NCBI GenBank assembly: GCA_014871385.1
Contig: CM026426.1
Span: 32,385,386 to 32,449,385 of the forward strand
Source of the DNA: Ceratodon purpureus
Lineage: Eukaryota > Streptophyta > Bryopsida > Pseudoditrichales > Ditrichaceae
Reading direction: 5' to 3'
Length of the DNA stretch: 64,000 nucleotides
A model generated the notes under the pieces. It saw only the letters and a list, made by a program, of their open reading frames with translations, was not told the origin of the DNA and ran no database searches. Both the position numbers and the translations under genes were made by a program. Each line of letters starts with the position of its first letter. The first letter of the stretch is position 1. Below are positions 1 through 12,839 of the stretch, piece after piece.

Positions 1-1246
1 GGAGCTGAAGCATTTGGTGAACAGTGGAGAAATGCGTGACTCCAGACCCTGCCAACGATGACAGTGAAGGAAAAAGATAAGTGTTTCTCAAAATGAAAGC
101 ACTATAACACAAGGATCGTGGCCCAAAAGCAATACATCTTCAATGCGAATGATACACAGAGCTCAAGGTCCTGGAAATACTAACATGAATCACTTGGAAT
201 CAAACACAACCTCGAGAGCACTAACCAAGCACACCACAACAAGAACAACAATGTTGCCAAGAACTCCAGCTCCTTTCCAAGAATCCAAAGAGAGAGACGA
301 CCACGGAATAATGGATGCCGACACCCAAAGTGTCGCATCCAATTATTTCTGCCACGGCTTGGACTGTCCATGGAACCGTACCTCCTTCTAGCCCAACATC
401 CAAGTGCAATGATTAGAACCAAATCCTAGGAATGAAGTGAAACCCAAAAACCAGCGATTCAAGTGCAAATGAAGTACAAATTAAATGTGAAAGTTTTGAA
501 AATCGGCTTCCATGTACCTGTCCACCATGGCATGCGGAATCTCTGGTAAGGTTTGTAAAACACACGGACCACGAGAAATCAGAAGTAGTGGCCTCCGAAG
601 TGATCCCATGGTACCAAACTCACACAAACACCTATTCCTTGGGGCTTGATGCCTAACTGTAATCTTTAGAAAACTCACACGAACAGTTTGAATCTAGCAA
701 ACAATTTGCACAACAAACCCACAAACCTCTCTCACAATTAGCTAAAACACTTAGAGAATCTAGTGCGCCCGAAACCCAACAAAGACTCTGAGAAACAACT
801 AAACAAAACCCTAGGGAGAGAGAACGGCGTGTACAAGGAACCCTACTGCGTGGAATCCAGGGAAACCAATTGGGGGGGGAGACGAACCGGGTATTACCCA
901 GGTGTTGTCTAAGTACTAGGATGGTACCGGCAGAGTATATTCCGGGTATCACGTGGACATGGACGTTGTAGTGAGGCTGGTGCGCCAAAAAAAACGCGGG
1001 AACAGAGTGGGACCATCTGATTGGCCCACGAGTACGCGGGAGATACAGGTGGCAGTTCCTAATTAGAGGGACGACATGGCGGAAAATTTAGGAAAAGAAA
1101 TAAATATTCCCAAAGGTTAAAAAAACATAGATAAATATGTAATAATTTGATTGGCCAGGAAATAAAATACTATTTTAATTACAAATATAAATTGTAAGTA
1201 TATATATATATTTTACGCAAAGAATGACACCAAATTCCCAATTACT
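1..1246. other. No firm gene; possible 5' end of a minus-strand gene
   Basis: I see no recognisable protein here. On the minus strand the stretch around 840-780 reads like a plant 5' leader (a CCTAGGGTTTTG-type run). An ATG at 609-607 in a good context (ACCATGG) opens a 42-residue frame ending at 481. Possible splice signals exist further left, but I could not join them in phase. A minus-strand gene leaving the window on the left is possible but unproven. Confidence 0.2.
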
Positions 1247-1250
1247 TTGC

Positions 1251-1900
1251 AAAAGACACATGTGAAAATATTATATTGGCTATAAAATAGAATATACTTT
1301 CGTATATTATATTCCTTTAAACAGTAATGTAGGTGGACAATAGAAGACAAATATAGAGCGCCAACAATGACATCATACCTTGCAATGTCTTCACAAAAAA
1401 TAAACAATGATGACATCATACCCTCGGAAGCATAAATTAAAATAAAATAAAATAAAAATAAAAAAGACACATGTAATAATTAGATTGGCTATAAAATAAA
1501 ATATACTTTCGTATATTATATTCCTTTAAATAGTAATATAGGTGGACAATAGAAGACGAATATAGAGCGCCAACGATGACATCATACCCCGCAATGTCTT
1601 CACGAAAAATAAACAATGATGACATCATACCCTCGGAAGCATAAATAAAAATAAAATAAAATAAGAATAAAAAAGACACATGTGATAATTAGATTGGCTT
1701 TAGATAGAATATATTCTTATTGAGTAATTTAGGTGGACAATACACTAAGAATATATAGAGTTAATAATGAAATCATATTCTCCTTGTTATATAAGAAAAA
1801 AAAAACAAACTGAGGTGGCAAAATTATACTGGCTCGTAATTAAAATATTCCTTCAAATAGTATCATAGGTAAATAACATAAAATTATTACCAAGTGTCGA
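1251..1900. repeat. Tandem repeat, about 209-bp unit, two good and two decayed copies
   Basis: Units begin with AAAAGACACATGT at 1251, 1462 and 1671, a period of about 209-211 bp. Each contains the same internal marks: AGATTGGCTATAAAATA, TAGGTGGACAATAGAAGAC, and TGACATCATACCCTCGGAAG followed by an AAATAAAATA run. The third unit is shortened and a fourth is barely recognisable near 1800-1900. The similar minus-strand frames over units 1 and 2 are products of the duplication, not genes. Confidence 0.85.
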
Positions 1901-3842
1901 GGTTGATAAACGACTGTATAAATAATTGTAAATTAGACAATATTGGTACATACGTCCATAATTAGAGTCACATAATTCTAGGTTTGTTCTTAGAAAGTAG
2001 TAAAGATATTTATAACTAAGAGAATTGAGAAGTCAAAAAGAGGAACAACATAATCCTGTTATGGATTCTTATGTTATTCTTAAGTTTTGTAAGGTCATTT
2101 TTTGTATACTGTGCAACAAATAAATACAATTTGGATTAATACATTAAGCAAATCTGAGTTCACTATTGGTCAGTGGTTTTACATTGAAAAGTTATCCACT
2201 CGAAATGATAGTTACATACACTGATTTCTCGAAATGTACCCACTGTCAATAATTTGATGTCATGGTAGACATCCAAGATAGTAAATCTGGGTTTCGGCAA
2301 AATCAGTATATCATTTCAAGGAACGAGCAGTAAAGAATCTACGACACGCATAGATTTGAACACACTATTGACTTTCTTCGATCCTACCTTAAACCAAGTT
2401 TAGATTGAACTTATGTCATATTGATTGCAAGGTAACCCAGCTGCGGTAATATAATGGATTTTTACTGTTACTCTCTTGTCAGTTGGCAACCGAGTCCTGG
2501 TTCAGAGTTGGGACGAGAGAAATCAAGTGGAGTGACGTACGTTGCCCCAGACTGTGCGGGGACCGGTTCCAACATGACACAATACAAAACTAAATAGGAG
2601 CCGGTTTCATGTCCGCGTGAGGACCATTTTTTAAAAATTATGTGCACTCCCTTTTCGCCTAAACAGACTCTTTTCCTAATTTGGTGACTTTTTATCTTTT
2701 ACACACATTTCCTAATTTCCTAAGTTGTAGAGTTTTTACCAATTTTACACTTATTTATGTTCAAAGGGGGGTCTTATTTCAATGTCCTAATCAGTCCATG
2801 ATCCCTTAAGTTGAATGTCCAACACTTTCATTTCTTTCTAATAATATTGAAGGCAGACCTTGATCCAATCTACAGATGAAGACCGTGATCCAATCTACGG
2901 AATAGTATTTTTTTCATTGATTCATGTCCATAATAATTATACAAGGCATGTGGCACTGGTGAATATGTCCACATACATCATATTGGATTAAAAATATTAA
3001 ATTTATAATCTTGATCGTTGCAAAAATATAACCAACAATAAAGTATCGTGGATGACAACCTTTTCATGAAAGTTTAAAAAAATGTTAAAAAATTATTCGT
3101 ACATTGGTTAGAAAGCGGAATATTCCCCAAAATAGTACTTTGCGAGGTAATGTAACCAGGAAAAAAATAGACCAGGATGACATCCTATCCCTTCACATGC
3201 TAGAAAGATATAATAAAAAACATGCATAAAAGAGGAAAATAATCAGGATTTAAAGTAGATTGGTTAAGAACGACAAACCTTTGTATTTACATTTGCAAAG
3301 GAAATAAGGTTTCCTGGTACCAAGGAAATCATCATGTATTGGACTCGTAGGAATGGAATTGTTTCATTCTTCTGGTAGTGTCAATATTCATTCGATTGAG
3401 CATAAATTCATCCAGAGAGGATGTACTTCATTAAAGTTGGATGTGTTTTGATTGTGTGCAATGCTGGCCTCTTATGGTTCATTTGTATGTGGATATGGTA
3501 TTGAAATTAGTCCCTGGTATGCGCTCTCCAAATTTCAGTACTCTATTCAAAAACAAGAATCCCCAAAACCATTGAAGTCATTTCATTCTGTTTAAATACC
3601 CACTACAATTGTACTGGAACTGATAGTAGCAAAATGCATTTTTTTAATTATTATTTACCATTACTATGATGCTACATACACAGCACTGTTGCAAATGACC
3701 GAAACAAACCACTCCAACCTAAAATTTAAACAAATCTAAGCCTCCTAAACTTCCACTGCATCATGGCAAGCTACTAAAACAACTGCTGGCCATAAACGTA
3801 TCATAAATCTCCTGGCCAGAGTACTATGTCTGAACTCCTTAG
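1901..3842. other. AT-rich stretch without a gene
   Basis: No convincing reading frame, RNA gene or clear element end was found. A few TTCCTAATTTCCTAA-type strings near 2700 and 3310 resemble the motif scattered through the transposase element to the right, so its left end may lie here. I could not identify a terminal inverted repeat by eye. Confidence 0.4.
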
Positions 3843-6800
3843 TCAACTACTAAGAGTTGAGAGTGGATATGATCTTGGGCCTCGGTGGTGAGTTTGTACC
3901 TGGGTACCTCCACGTCCTCCTTTCTGACGATGCGTGGCTGCTGGTAAGTCAAACTTCGTGGCCACTACCAAGTGAGAGTAAATGAAAGCGGGTCTGCGTG
4001 GGTCTTCCCTGATGTAAGATGTTCTGCTACTACCCCTTCGCTTATAATAAGTCCCAATCACAATTTGCTCCTCATGATACACTGTCTGACCCCAGGTATC
4101 TTCCATCTTATCCTCTTCGACGCCATGCAAGGGCTCTTGACACTGAAGTATCCAAAATTCAGGAACCCTGAATGCGTCATATGCTAGAACTGCAAAGTGA
4201 TCACCAACCTCCAACGTGGCAGCAAGTGATTCTCGAGCACTCATGCGGGGATGGAGTCTACTATCCTGAGCATCAAGACGCGCCCTATCACGCCTTGTTA
4301 GTGTCTCGGGCTCACAAGTCTCTAGCCTGATCAGAGTGAAAGGTTCAACAAACCCAGCACTATCGCATGGTCCATCGCCACTGTCCAAGCAGAACTTACA
4401 AAAGCAAGATAGTCGCCGGGTCTGCAATGATGTCCCCTCTAATCCAACACTTCTAACCTGGTGAAATGATCTGGTACCTTCTACAGTGCGAGCATTTGGA
4501 GCCTGGAATTGGTTCACGTCAGCCTCTTTTACATCATAGAAATGCCTGTGTACTGATCTTCGAGCACTGTGGTAACCAGCATATTCATGGTTCATTGCTT
4601 GAGGCAGGAAAGTTACCACATCACATGAGTTATGTAGTCGCACTCCATCAGGCTTCACTTGCTCCCTACGCAGGGCCTCCTTCACGTGAGCCCCTGCTCC
4701 ATCCCACTGGCCCTTACCATGACCAGTACCAAAATGATTGCATTGCATCACACAGCCGAGGGGTAACTCTCCCGATATTGTTAGAGAAGGATACCTGGCA
4801 ACGAAATACAGTGACTTCGCACACTTAAACTGCGAGGCACAGCCATCAGAGAAGACTATGTGCTCCACTGGGAAAAGAAACCCTTGTTCCTTCAAAAAAT
4901 CTCTATGAAGCCCAAAACAGTATTGAATAAAGTTGTTATCATGGGACTTCTCATCGCTGATATAAAAATGATACTGTGTGAGTATCTTATTCTCAGGATC
5001 CAACCCGTCCCATTCAGGATGAATTCGGAATGTAATATGAGCCAATATTGACACTTGAAAACTGAACCAATGCTGGGAGTGAACCTCATTCTGCCACTTA
5101 AATGCATAGTTTTCAGCGAAATCTACAACCGAAACAATTGCATCAGGACTTAAGTTGCCCATGCATACCTTGAACTGTTGATCCTGCCACTTTGCCTCAA
5201 AATTGTGGACCAAAAATTCTTCCAAGTGGGACCGCAAAGATGATACCAAGTCACACGGTGGGGTCAACTTGTGCTCCAGACGAAGTGCATGCCTGTCATT
5301 TCCGTCTTCTCCTCTCCCCACAAATACTATCTCAAACAGCTTCTAGGAAACGAGAGCATTCGTACATCCTGACAGTTCGTTGGGGCAAATCTTCAATTTC
5401 GTAGCCCCACACATTGTACAATCTCCCCGAATGCAACTGAGTGCATAGAACTCTTCTTCTTCGGGCTTTGGGCACATAACTTCTTCACAGAGTCTCGTAA
5501 CTGATTGAAAAGTCACCTCTGATGCTTTACATTCACCCTCTCCATCCTCTGGTCGACACACCTCACACTGGCAAGAGCAGTTCTTGTGCACTGTTCCACG
5601 GCGCATGAAGTTCAGTGCATCCTTCAATTCAGCCATTTGCACGTGGTACCTACGGCAGCAACTGTTGAACTCCCCCATCCTCCGTACAAACCAAGGTTTC
5701 AGTGACTCAAAAGATCGCATTCCAATTTCGACGCCACTGTGTGCTACTCTGTATCGCGTGTAGAAGGAAAGCTGAAGAGCCAAAATCCACAAGATTTGTT
5801 AGGAAAAAAGGTTAGAATGAATCTAGGAATTGAAATACATGACGACTACCCCCGCCCTGTCTCTCGCCCAATGAGGGCTTATAAACTGTTCTTTTGCAAT
5901 AGGATTTTCTTTTGCGGCAAAAATTAAAATTAAAAAAAATACATGACGACTTGAATTCCTAGGACTACATAGCTGTTCCTAGAATTAACGTTCCTAAACA
6001 TGAGGACTTCAATTCCTAGCTAGACATTACTGTTCCTTGCATTATTGTTCCTTGAGTTCCGGTTCCTTTAATTCCTAGACAAGACTGTTCCTATAACTCA
6101 TCGGCATTACTTTCCGTTTCTTATAGATCATGTCCAAGATGAAGTAACAGTGGCTGCCCTCACTGCATCGTCTCCTGATGAGCATAGTGAACATGATAGT
6201 ACTTTAGCATTACTTTTATTTCAATTGCTTGTAAAATGTTATGTTAATCAATTAACCCAATGAAATATCAAAATGAACCGAGGAACTGAAATGTAGAGAA
6301 ATTATCTGGAGATAAAACTAGAAACTAACGGAATGCAGTATTGTCTAAACGAATTAGACTAGAACAATACAACAATTTTTTTTCAAAAGACTACTACTCC
6401 TGGATTATAGCTCAGGGCCGAGACAAAGTAACATAGGCTGCATCGACCAGTCACTGTATCGACGTTATTTGCAGAGTTTTTATACTAGTACCTTGGACAT
6501 TATTCTACCATACACTGTGTCTAAACAAGGTGATCAATTAACTGACCTGAGATTCGGTGAGATGATGTGTGGGGTGCTAAATCCACTCCTTTACACCAAT
6601 ACGTTTTCTTGCGACGTCTTTTCTGTTGGGGCTGATTCGGGTGTTTGCTGTCCAGAAGTCTTCTACCAACTTCGTCACATGAGGAGGTAGACAATCAACT
6701 TGCCTTTGCCGTCCACAAACAGCCCAAAGACTTTTATCAGATTTTGACTCTAACGCTAGCCTCCTCACCAAACCCAACTTCAAGTTTCGTCTGTGAATTC

Positions 6801-8135
6801 CTGTCAACAAACTGGTCTGTCTAGCACTCATACCACCCGAACTTAGAAGCATGGGAATGATCACATTCCTGGCTTGTTGTTGGTCTCTCGAATGACCACC
6901 TTTAACATACTGCCATCCTTGTGAAATATTTGCCACTGTACTGTGAGCTACCTCTATGTTAGAGTAATTAGGGAGTACACTACGCCAAATATTGTGTTTG
7001 AGAATCTTTGGTAGCAAGGCTTGTTGATACTCTATTCCCCTGCTACTTGTCTCATCAAACCATCTCAGAGCTAAATTCTCTGCTGCACGAGTAGATGACC
7101 TTTGGATATTGACCACACTAACATGACTCTCTAAACTATCCTGACACACCCTCTGTAATATCTCCTTCCTCCTCTCTCGGCACTTCTTCTGTCTGAGAGC
7201 CGCTTTCTCCCTTTTCAAAACTAAGTTTTCCTGAAGAGCTAATTGGGCTCTGCTACCTTCTCCAAGTCGTCTATCATCTCTACGAGGAGCCATCCTAAAA
7301 ATTGTTAGAGAAGAACAGATATAACTAACGATCCTAATTGCTGAAATATCAATCGTAACGATGACAACCACAAGGCCTGTTCAAAGTCACTGGCTGCATA
7401 GGAAGTCGACCAACTCTACAAATTGATTTCAGCGATTGGAATGCAGTAGCTAGTTTATTAAAGAGAGTCAACGGTGGAGTATCTACCCCCAGCCACTCAT
7501 ATACTCGACATTAACGTTTTGACAACCTGTTTAAGATTATATAATGCTGCTCTATGTATGCATCACTTAGCAGGCACATTCATGAGCTCTAATCTACTTC
7601 GAACTTCTTCATACAGAAACCACCGTAAGCATACTTCCTTCCTGATTAGGTACCGAACCTTTTACCTGCAAAAAAGGAAGTCATGATTAGAGACTGCGAA
7701 TTTATTGAAAACAAAATGAAATGAAATATGACAAAAACCCATTAGGCATTCCAAAATATGAATTCGGCACTTACCTCACCACAGGCATTTACGCATCTGG
7801 GACTCAGCCTCCGAATCAAAACCGAAGTTCGGTCTTGCAACTCTATTTTCAGGGGTTTCGGAAAGATGAGTGCAATTTGAGTATCTCAAACTTAATTGTG
7901 AGATTGGGGTTTGTGGCTCTATGTCCAGGACGCTATGGAACTCTGAATCAGTGAAGCTACGCTCCGAAAGTGATTCACCGACTTCTACTGTTTCCTCCCT
8001 CTCCCTGTAGAAGTCAGTAATCAACGTCTGATAAAAAAACCACTCGTCAACCTCAGGTTCTGTCACTCTCTCTTGTTGAAAAAAATCAGTGATCAACGCT
8101 TGTGAAGCAGTTGAAGAACTTCCTCGTGAACCCAT
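3843..8135 (-). pseudogene. DDE/D-type transposase gene, copy 1 (three exons, one in-frame stop)
   Basis: Proposed CDS is complement(join(3843..5771, 6595..7294, 7780..8135)), 995 codons including the stop; all junctions are GT..AG and in phase. The ATG at 8135 is the first codon of exon 1. Exon 2 (residues about 119-352) starts with a basic, Arg/Lys/Glu-rich helix and may hold a helix-turn-helix. Exon 3 opens with clustered Cys pairs (about 385-480, zinc-binding type). A DDE/D-like core follows: Asp569 in DFAENY, Asp661 in FSDGCASQFK, Asp709 in HGKGQWDGAG. A short Cys cluster lies near 807-821, then a BAH-like segment (about 870-965) and a basic tail. A TAG at 5345-5343 (codon 495) replaces a Trp that copy 2 keeps. 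Cut-and-paste function is inferred from the acidic triad and the terminal repeats around copy 2; the superfamily was not recognised with certainty. Confidence 0.7.
5772..6594 (-). repeat. Motif-rich intron of transposase copy 1 (TTCCTAG repeats)
   Basis: The intron between exons 2 and 3 is packed with variants of AATTCCTAG and GTTCCTAG in both orientations, for example near 5821, 5953, 5975, 6017 and 6075. The same motif recurs at 8300-8345, 8430, 8680, 8880-8900, 10065, 10389 and 10600 and is scarce elsewhere in the window. Such dispersed short motifs are typical transposase-binding sites of large DNA transposons; that role is inferred. Confidence 0.5.
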
Positions 8136-8894
8136 ACTTACAAAATTTCCTATAACTCAACTGCGTAGGGACTCACGCAGCCGCGGACAGTGTTGACAAG
8201 GGAAACCCAGGTGAGAGAGACGACGGTATCCCAACCGTGGTGTCGTCACATGCAGTTGGATTACAATCTAACGGCGCAGATTTAAAGTGGCCAAGGAACT
8301 AAGGGTCCTAGGAATGAACGACTTTACTGGAATTCAACCGTTTCCTTTTCCTATTTCCTGATTCTTTATGGTCGTTAAGTTCTAGAGAACATAGGTCGGA
8401 GGCAATCAGCAATTGCAAACCGTTAGAGGAGTGAAAATTCTAGGTGCCAAAACTGGAATAATACAAATCAGAGTCGAATTTCCTTTCCTTACTCCCAACC
8501 CCCTCATAATTCCATGATGCGGCCATTTCGAAAATTCCCCCAAAAAATAGTTTCTGGCCTATTGCAAAATAAAAAACAAAATCAAGTAGCATAACGTTGT
8601 ACGCCCCAACCCAATCAATGCATCTCAAAAAATAACACACCGTGTACTTATAACAAGTTCCTGACTGTATGACTTCTCATTGTGACATTCCTGAATTTTT
8701 ATAGCAAAGTAAACTCATAGGAATACGAAACACCAATCATTTCTAATTAGCTCTTCATACTATGCAAAAACAATGAGTGCTGGAACTTGCTGGAATACAA
8801 TGATAAAAAAAAATCATTTTTCCTAAACCCAATCACATGGTCAAAAATCTCTAATTCAGAGGAAATGATAGTGTGACGTTCCTACCTAGACATC
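8136..8894. other. Spacer upstream of transposase copy 1, no gene
   Basis: This stretch separates the transposase ATG from the end of the accessory gene, both on the minus strand. It contains several TTCCTAGG-type motifs and a short G/C-rich patch near 8170-8290. I see no open frame with protein-like composition. It probably holds the transposase promoter, but no TATA element stands out. Confidence 0.4.
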
Positions 8895-9943
8895 CTAGGA
8901 TGCTTCCTCCCTATTCTCTTGCTTAGCTTTCTTCAAGGCGGCCTCAGCTGTGTCGCATGTGACTTTGGTCGAGTGAGAATCTGCGATGGCCATGGTGAAT
9001 GGTCCACTCTCTCCTTTGAGTAACGGTATCGTCTCGCGCACGTCCATCAATCCTTCCTGTACAACAACGAGCTGAACGGTCAGCGCCCGCACCACCTCCA
9101 CTTGGGCCTTGTACTCAGTTGCCGTCCTTGCGCGGAAAAGTCGCTGCTGCTCCACCAATGTTGGTACGCTCCGTGCTTCCAAATCAAAGACCTCGTCATC
9201 TGTGCACCTGCTCAGCACAGCCAGTGCGTCTGCACGTTGACCTTCTAACACTCGCTGGGCCTCAATGGCGGTATCAAGGCAGATTGTGCCGCATCGCGTG
9301 CCTTCTTGCGAGGATTTTTTGATGTTGTTGCAAGGTGCCGACTACGACCCGGTTCACATCCTTGAGCTTCGGCGACCCAGTTCACATCCAAGCTCTACAC
9401 AAAAGTTGTGTAAGCGGCCTTCAGGAAACGCATCGAGTAGTAAGCATAGTCGGGGCAGTGACCGTAGACCCGATAGTTATGCGTAGAAAAGAGTCGTGCC
9501 TGCTCTCTATTGGTGCAGTTCAAGATCTCGTAGGGATTTGGTTGCATGCCTGGCCTCCAAACCTCCTTCATATCCGCCTCCAGGATGTGGAGATACACTG
9601 TGCTACCTTCGTCTACTATTGGCCTCAAGTCACATAAGCCCACCTTGTTGTGGAAGAAGTCGTCATCGTACCCCGCATTGCGGCCTGCAAGAGTCGGAGT
9701 TGTGGCAAACATGGAGTCTTGTAGAGGGCCAGGGATTTCTGACAGGTCAAATGGCTCAAGCCACTCAAACTTTCCAACCTCGTGCGCCAACGCAACTTCC
9801 GCCATCTCCGCATCTTGCATTTGAGAAGATAAACCCGATTGCTCTCCTTCTTCGTCGATGCAGTCTGATTCAGCGCCTCCAGATCGACGTCGCTGCTTCG
9901 ATGGTGTGCTACCGCCACGGGACTTTCGCTTCTTAAACACCAT
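8895..9943 (-). pseudogene. Accessory protein gene of element 1 (globular plus coiled coil)
   Basis: The ATG at 9943 starts a 182-residue frame to 9395. It has a basic nuclear-signal-like N-terminus (KKRKSRGG, KQRRR), an acidic stretch, and a globular region rich in Tyr/Trp/Pro. A second exon (about 9330-8895) is Ala/Glu/Gln/Arg-rich and predicted coiled coil, ending in AKQENREEAS. Near 9290 the coiled-coil reading breaks: KARDAAQSAL runs in one frame and continues as DTAIEAQRVLEG in the next, so one base seems lost. I do not recognise the family. Its globular-then-coiled-coil plan and its place beside the transposase resemble the genes at 15.4 kb and 40 kb, so a TnpA-like DNA-binding or capping role is a guess. 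Confidence 0.45.
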
Positions 9944-11900
9944 TTTGCCCTATACCAGAGAAGCAGATGAAGCACATTAGTTAGGATGAGAACTAGGACC
10001 ATAAAAAAACCAATGACATATGAACTGAATGGAATTACACATTGCTACAAGGGATTGTAGGAATTACCGGCACAGAGAGTCTTAGCTGAAGCAAATTGGG
10101 AGCTGTTGCAACAGACGAAGACGAAGACGAAGACGATGGATACCTCAATGCGCAGCCATTGCGCCTAGTCATGAAGTCTAATCTTGGGACGAGAAAGTCA
10201 TGGAATGGCAATGACTAGGTAGAATAATGAGTTTATAGGGATGTTCAGGCTGATTACCTTTAGTTTTAGTAGCGGTACTGATTTCAGAGTTTACGTTTTG
10301 ATCAAGCCGCCTTCTACATGCATAGATGTCTATCCTTCCATTTGATTCAGAGTGGATGTGCATGGTTGAGCTAGCCTAGTTCTTAAGTACTTAATTCCTA
10401 CAATGTCACCCAAAGTAGTAATGCGGTTTGTGCTAGAGTATGATGCAAGGACTCGTAGAGCAGTATATTGTTTAACCAGGGGGGTCTCCTCGTGGGAATT
10501 GAGTGACCCAAAATTAGTAGATTTGATATCCTGGAGCAAAGCATAATAATAAAAGTAACACCCGACTTAAATTAAATGCAAATGCTGAAAGGAAACTCTT
10601 TAATTGTAGGAATATTTGTAGATAGGATGAAACTCAAAAGACGGATGGAAGCCAGGTGACAATGGCACATCCGGTGGAAGCATGGATGAGAAATCTTTCG
10701 TGCTTTGGGCGTTGACTCAAACTGGGCATGGATGAATACAGTTAACGAAAATATGAAATATGGTTGCATGGATGATGGCGGGATGAAATCCGCCCATTGT
10801 CTAGAATACTAGCAAAATAAAAAGGACAGACGAACTTAGAATTAAGGAAGCATGCGTCTTCATAGGAACTGAGAGCGAGTAGATTTCATCAGCAGTACAC
10901 TATTTCTAAGGCGCACACTGTTTGTAGGATTTCAAGTTGCCACAACATCGGAATTCAAATTTCAAATGGTTCATTAACAATAAGTAACTAAAAATATTAT
11001 AAAGAAAAATAATTTACCTAGCGATCTTTTGCTTTAGGATGCGCCCGGCTCTACAAGAGCAATGCCGTATTCACTGTTGTTGTTATCTCCTGGGTCCGCA
11101 ACAACCCAAGCGATGCTTACCAACCCTGTCGTTTTGGGTGCCTCCGACCTAATATCCGGCGACAATACAGCGCCCTCTTCCAGTTCTCCTATTCCATCAG
11201 TCCCTACAGCATTGAACATATGAATCGCGGCAACATCTTCTCAATATCCATATGTAAGCATCTAAATTGCTCACTTTCCTATTTTTATCTCAAAATCTCT
11301 TATTTTAGTAGGAACTTGTATTTTTTAGATTAGAATTGACCTAAGTTAGATTAGTTAGACTCTTAAATATTAATTATTCTATTTTTACTAATTTCCTCTA
11401 AAACCCCTAGTCTTCACTTCTCTATTTTCTATTTTCTATTTTTTTATTTTCCTTTATCTCTTAATTTTCTTCTTCCCTTAAATTCCAATTCTTCTTTTAA
11501 TTTTTATGTTTTCCTTTTTCCAATTTTCGTTAAGATCTTACTTCCGTTTTTCTTTTACTTCCTTTTATTGTTCTTATTTCTTTATTATCCCAATTTTTAT
11601 TTTTAATTCTCAAAAGTTAAAGAATTCAAGCGGCTGCATTTATGCAGCCGCCACGATTCATGGACGGGCGCGCAACCAAGATGAGCTATTGGGGAAGCAG
11701 GAAAACTAGTTAGGGAAACGGGATTTGACCCAATGAGGATCCTAGTTCTCCTAAACTAGAGAAGTCGGAGTCAAGAGGTACTCACACATACCCTGCGGCT
11801 ACAAGCAGCCACAGCATCTCCCCTAACCTAATCCCCTCTAACCTAACCTTTTTCCTCATCCACTAAGTCATCCTCAACTCCATCTTCCATCCATGCACAT
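9944..11900. other. Intergenic, TTCCTA motifs and a GAAGAC microsatellite
   Basis: No gene is supported. A GACGAAGACGAAGACGAAGAC run lies near 10117. ATTCCTACA or TGTAGGAAT motifs recur at about 10050, 10389, 10600 and 10925, which suggests element 1 extends to roughly 11 kb on this side. From 11280 to 11620 the sequence is strongly T-rich. An inverted GCGGCTGCAT/ATGCAGCCGC pair stands at about 11630-11652. Confidence 0.35.
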
Positions 11901-12749
11901 GCGCATGGCCTCAACTTCCCCTACCTAATCTATCTTTTCCACGCTCTCTCTTGCATTTTGGAGTGTTAATTTTTGAGTTAGAAGTTAGGTTTTGTGAGTG
12001 AGTTAGTTCTTCTGGCGTAGGTTAGGGGCTGTTGGTTGAGTGCATGCTACTTGCTGCTTGGTTAGTAGGTGAGTTTTTTTCTAAGCTAGTTATTGGAGTT
12101 AGTGGGTTAGGATAGGGACAGTCGGCTTAGAAGAAGCTCGTGGGGTTCAAGGAGTTGCTCGGTGTTGCTGTGTCGAAGGTGGGAATTAGTTGCTATAGTT
12201 CCGGTTGAGAAGAGGAAGGCAGCTTGAACGTCAAGGCAGTCAAAGCAGCCCGTGGAAGCTGTGACGGTGAAGGGCAGATTTTTTTAGAAAGGCTGCTGGT
12301 TTTGTGACGGAGATTTGGTGTGCAAGTTGCCGGTTGTGGAGACGAGCGGCGGTTCATTTGGTGGCCGGTTCATTTGGCATGAGCTTGCTGGAGGTGCCCT
12401 GGCCAAGAGGTTGCTGCAGACAAGGGCTGCTCGGAGCTTGGTTACTGAAGCAGTGATTTTGCTAGTTTGAAGGGGATTAGCTGCTGGCTTGGTCAAGAGG
12501 ACCGCTGCTGATTGGGAGAGAGAGAGCGGATTTGTTGTGGAAGTAGCCAAAGGGAAGTTCGGCATTGGAGGAGGAAGGTTTTGCTCGATTGGACCTTGGA
12601 AACTGTCGGAGTGAAAGGCTGTTCGGTGGTTTTTGCTGCGAGTGTTTTAATTTTTATCTTTGGGTGGTTTGTTTTGGGCTGGTTGGAAGTTGCGAGCTGA
12701 GAGCTCCGGCTTTGTCGGTTGAGGCGCTGCTTGCGGTGGAAGATTTTGC
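11901..12749. other. G/T-rich repeat-like flank, interrupted by the 14.4-kb element
   Basis: Rich in TTGGTTG, GCTGCTGG and GTTGTGG strings. The same composition resumes after 27202 and runs to about 28500, so the 14.4-kb element appears to have landed inside this sequence. It could be part of an LTR or of a long untranslated region; I recognise no protein in it. Apparent long frames here are low-complexity and have no protein-like signal. Confidence 0.4.
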
Positions 12750-12753
12750 TGGT
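12750..12753. repeat. Target-site duplication TGGT, left copy
   Basis: TGGT directly precedes the left terminal repeat and recurs directly after the right one (27199-27202). A four-base duplication is short, so by itself it is weak; with the inverted repeats it is consistent with transposition. Confidence 0.6.
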
Positions 12754-12776
12754 GGGTGTAAGTATGCCAGACCCTA
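12754..12776 (+). repeat. Left terminal inverted repeat of the 14.4-kb element
   Basis: Starts GGGTGTAAGTATGC, then one mismatch, then AGACCCTA; 22 of 23 positions match the reverse complement of 27176-27198. AGTACT-type motifs follow closely at about 12800, 12818 and 12829. Confidence 0.85.
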
Positions 12777-12839
12777 TATACTTGTGGCAAAATGGCGGAG
12801 TACTAAAACTACACAGAAGTACTCAAAGGTACTCAGTAT

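Noticed and set aside
1213..1679. Two similar minus-strand frames with a hydrophobic pattern
   Set aside because: They are translations of the 209-bp tandem repeat and its A/T runs.
2275..8215. CTGGGTTTC near 2288 and its inverse near 8200 as ends of element 1
   Set aside because: Only nine bases match, with no extension and no target duplication, and the accessory gene would lie outside.
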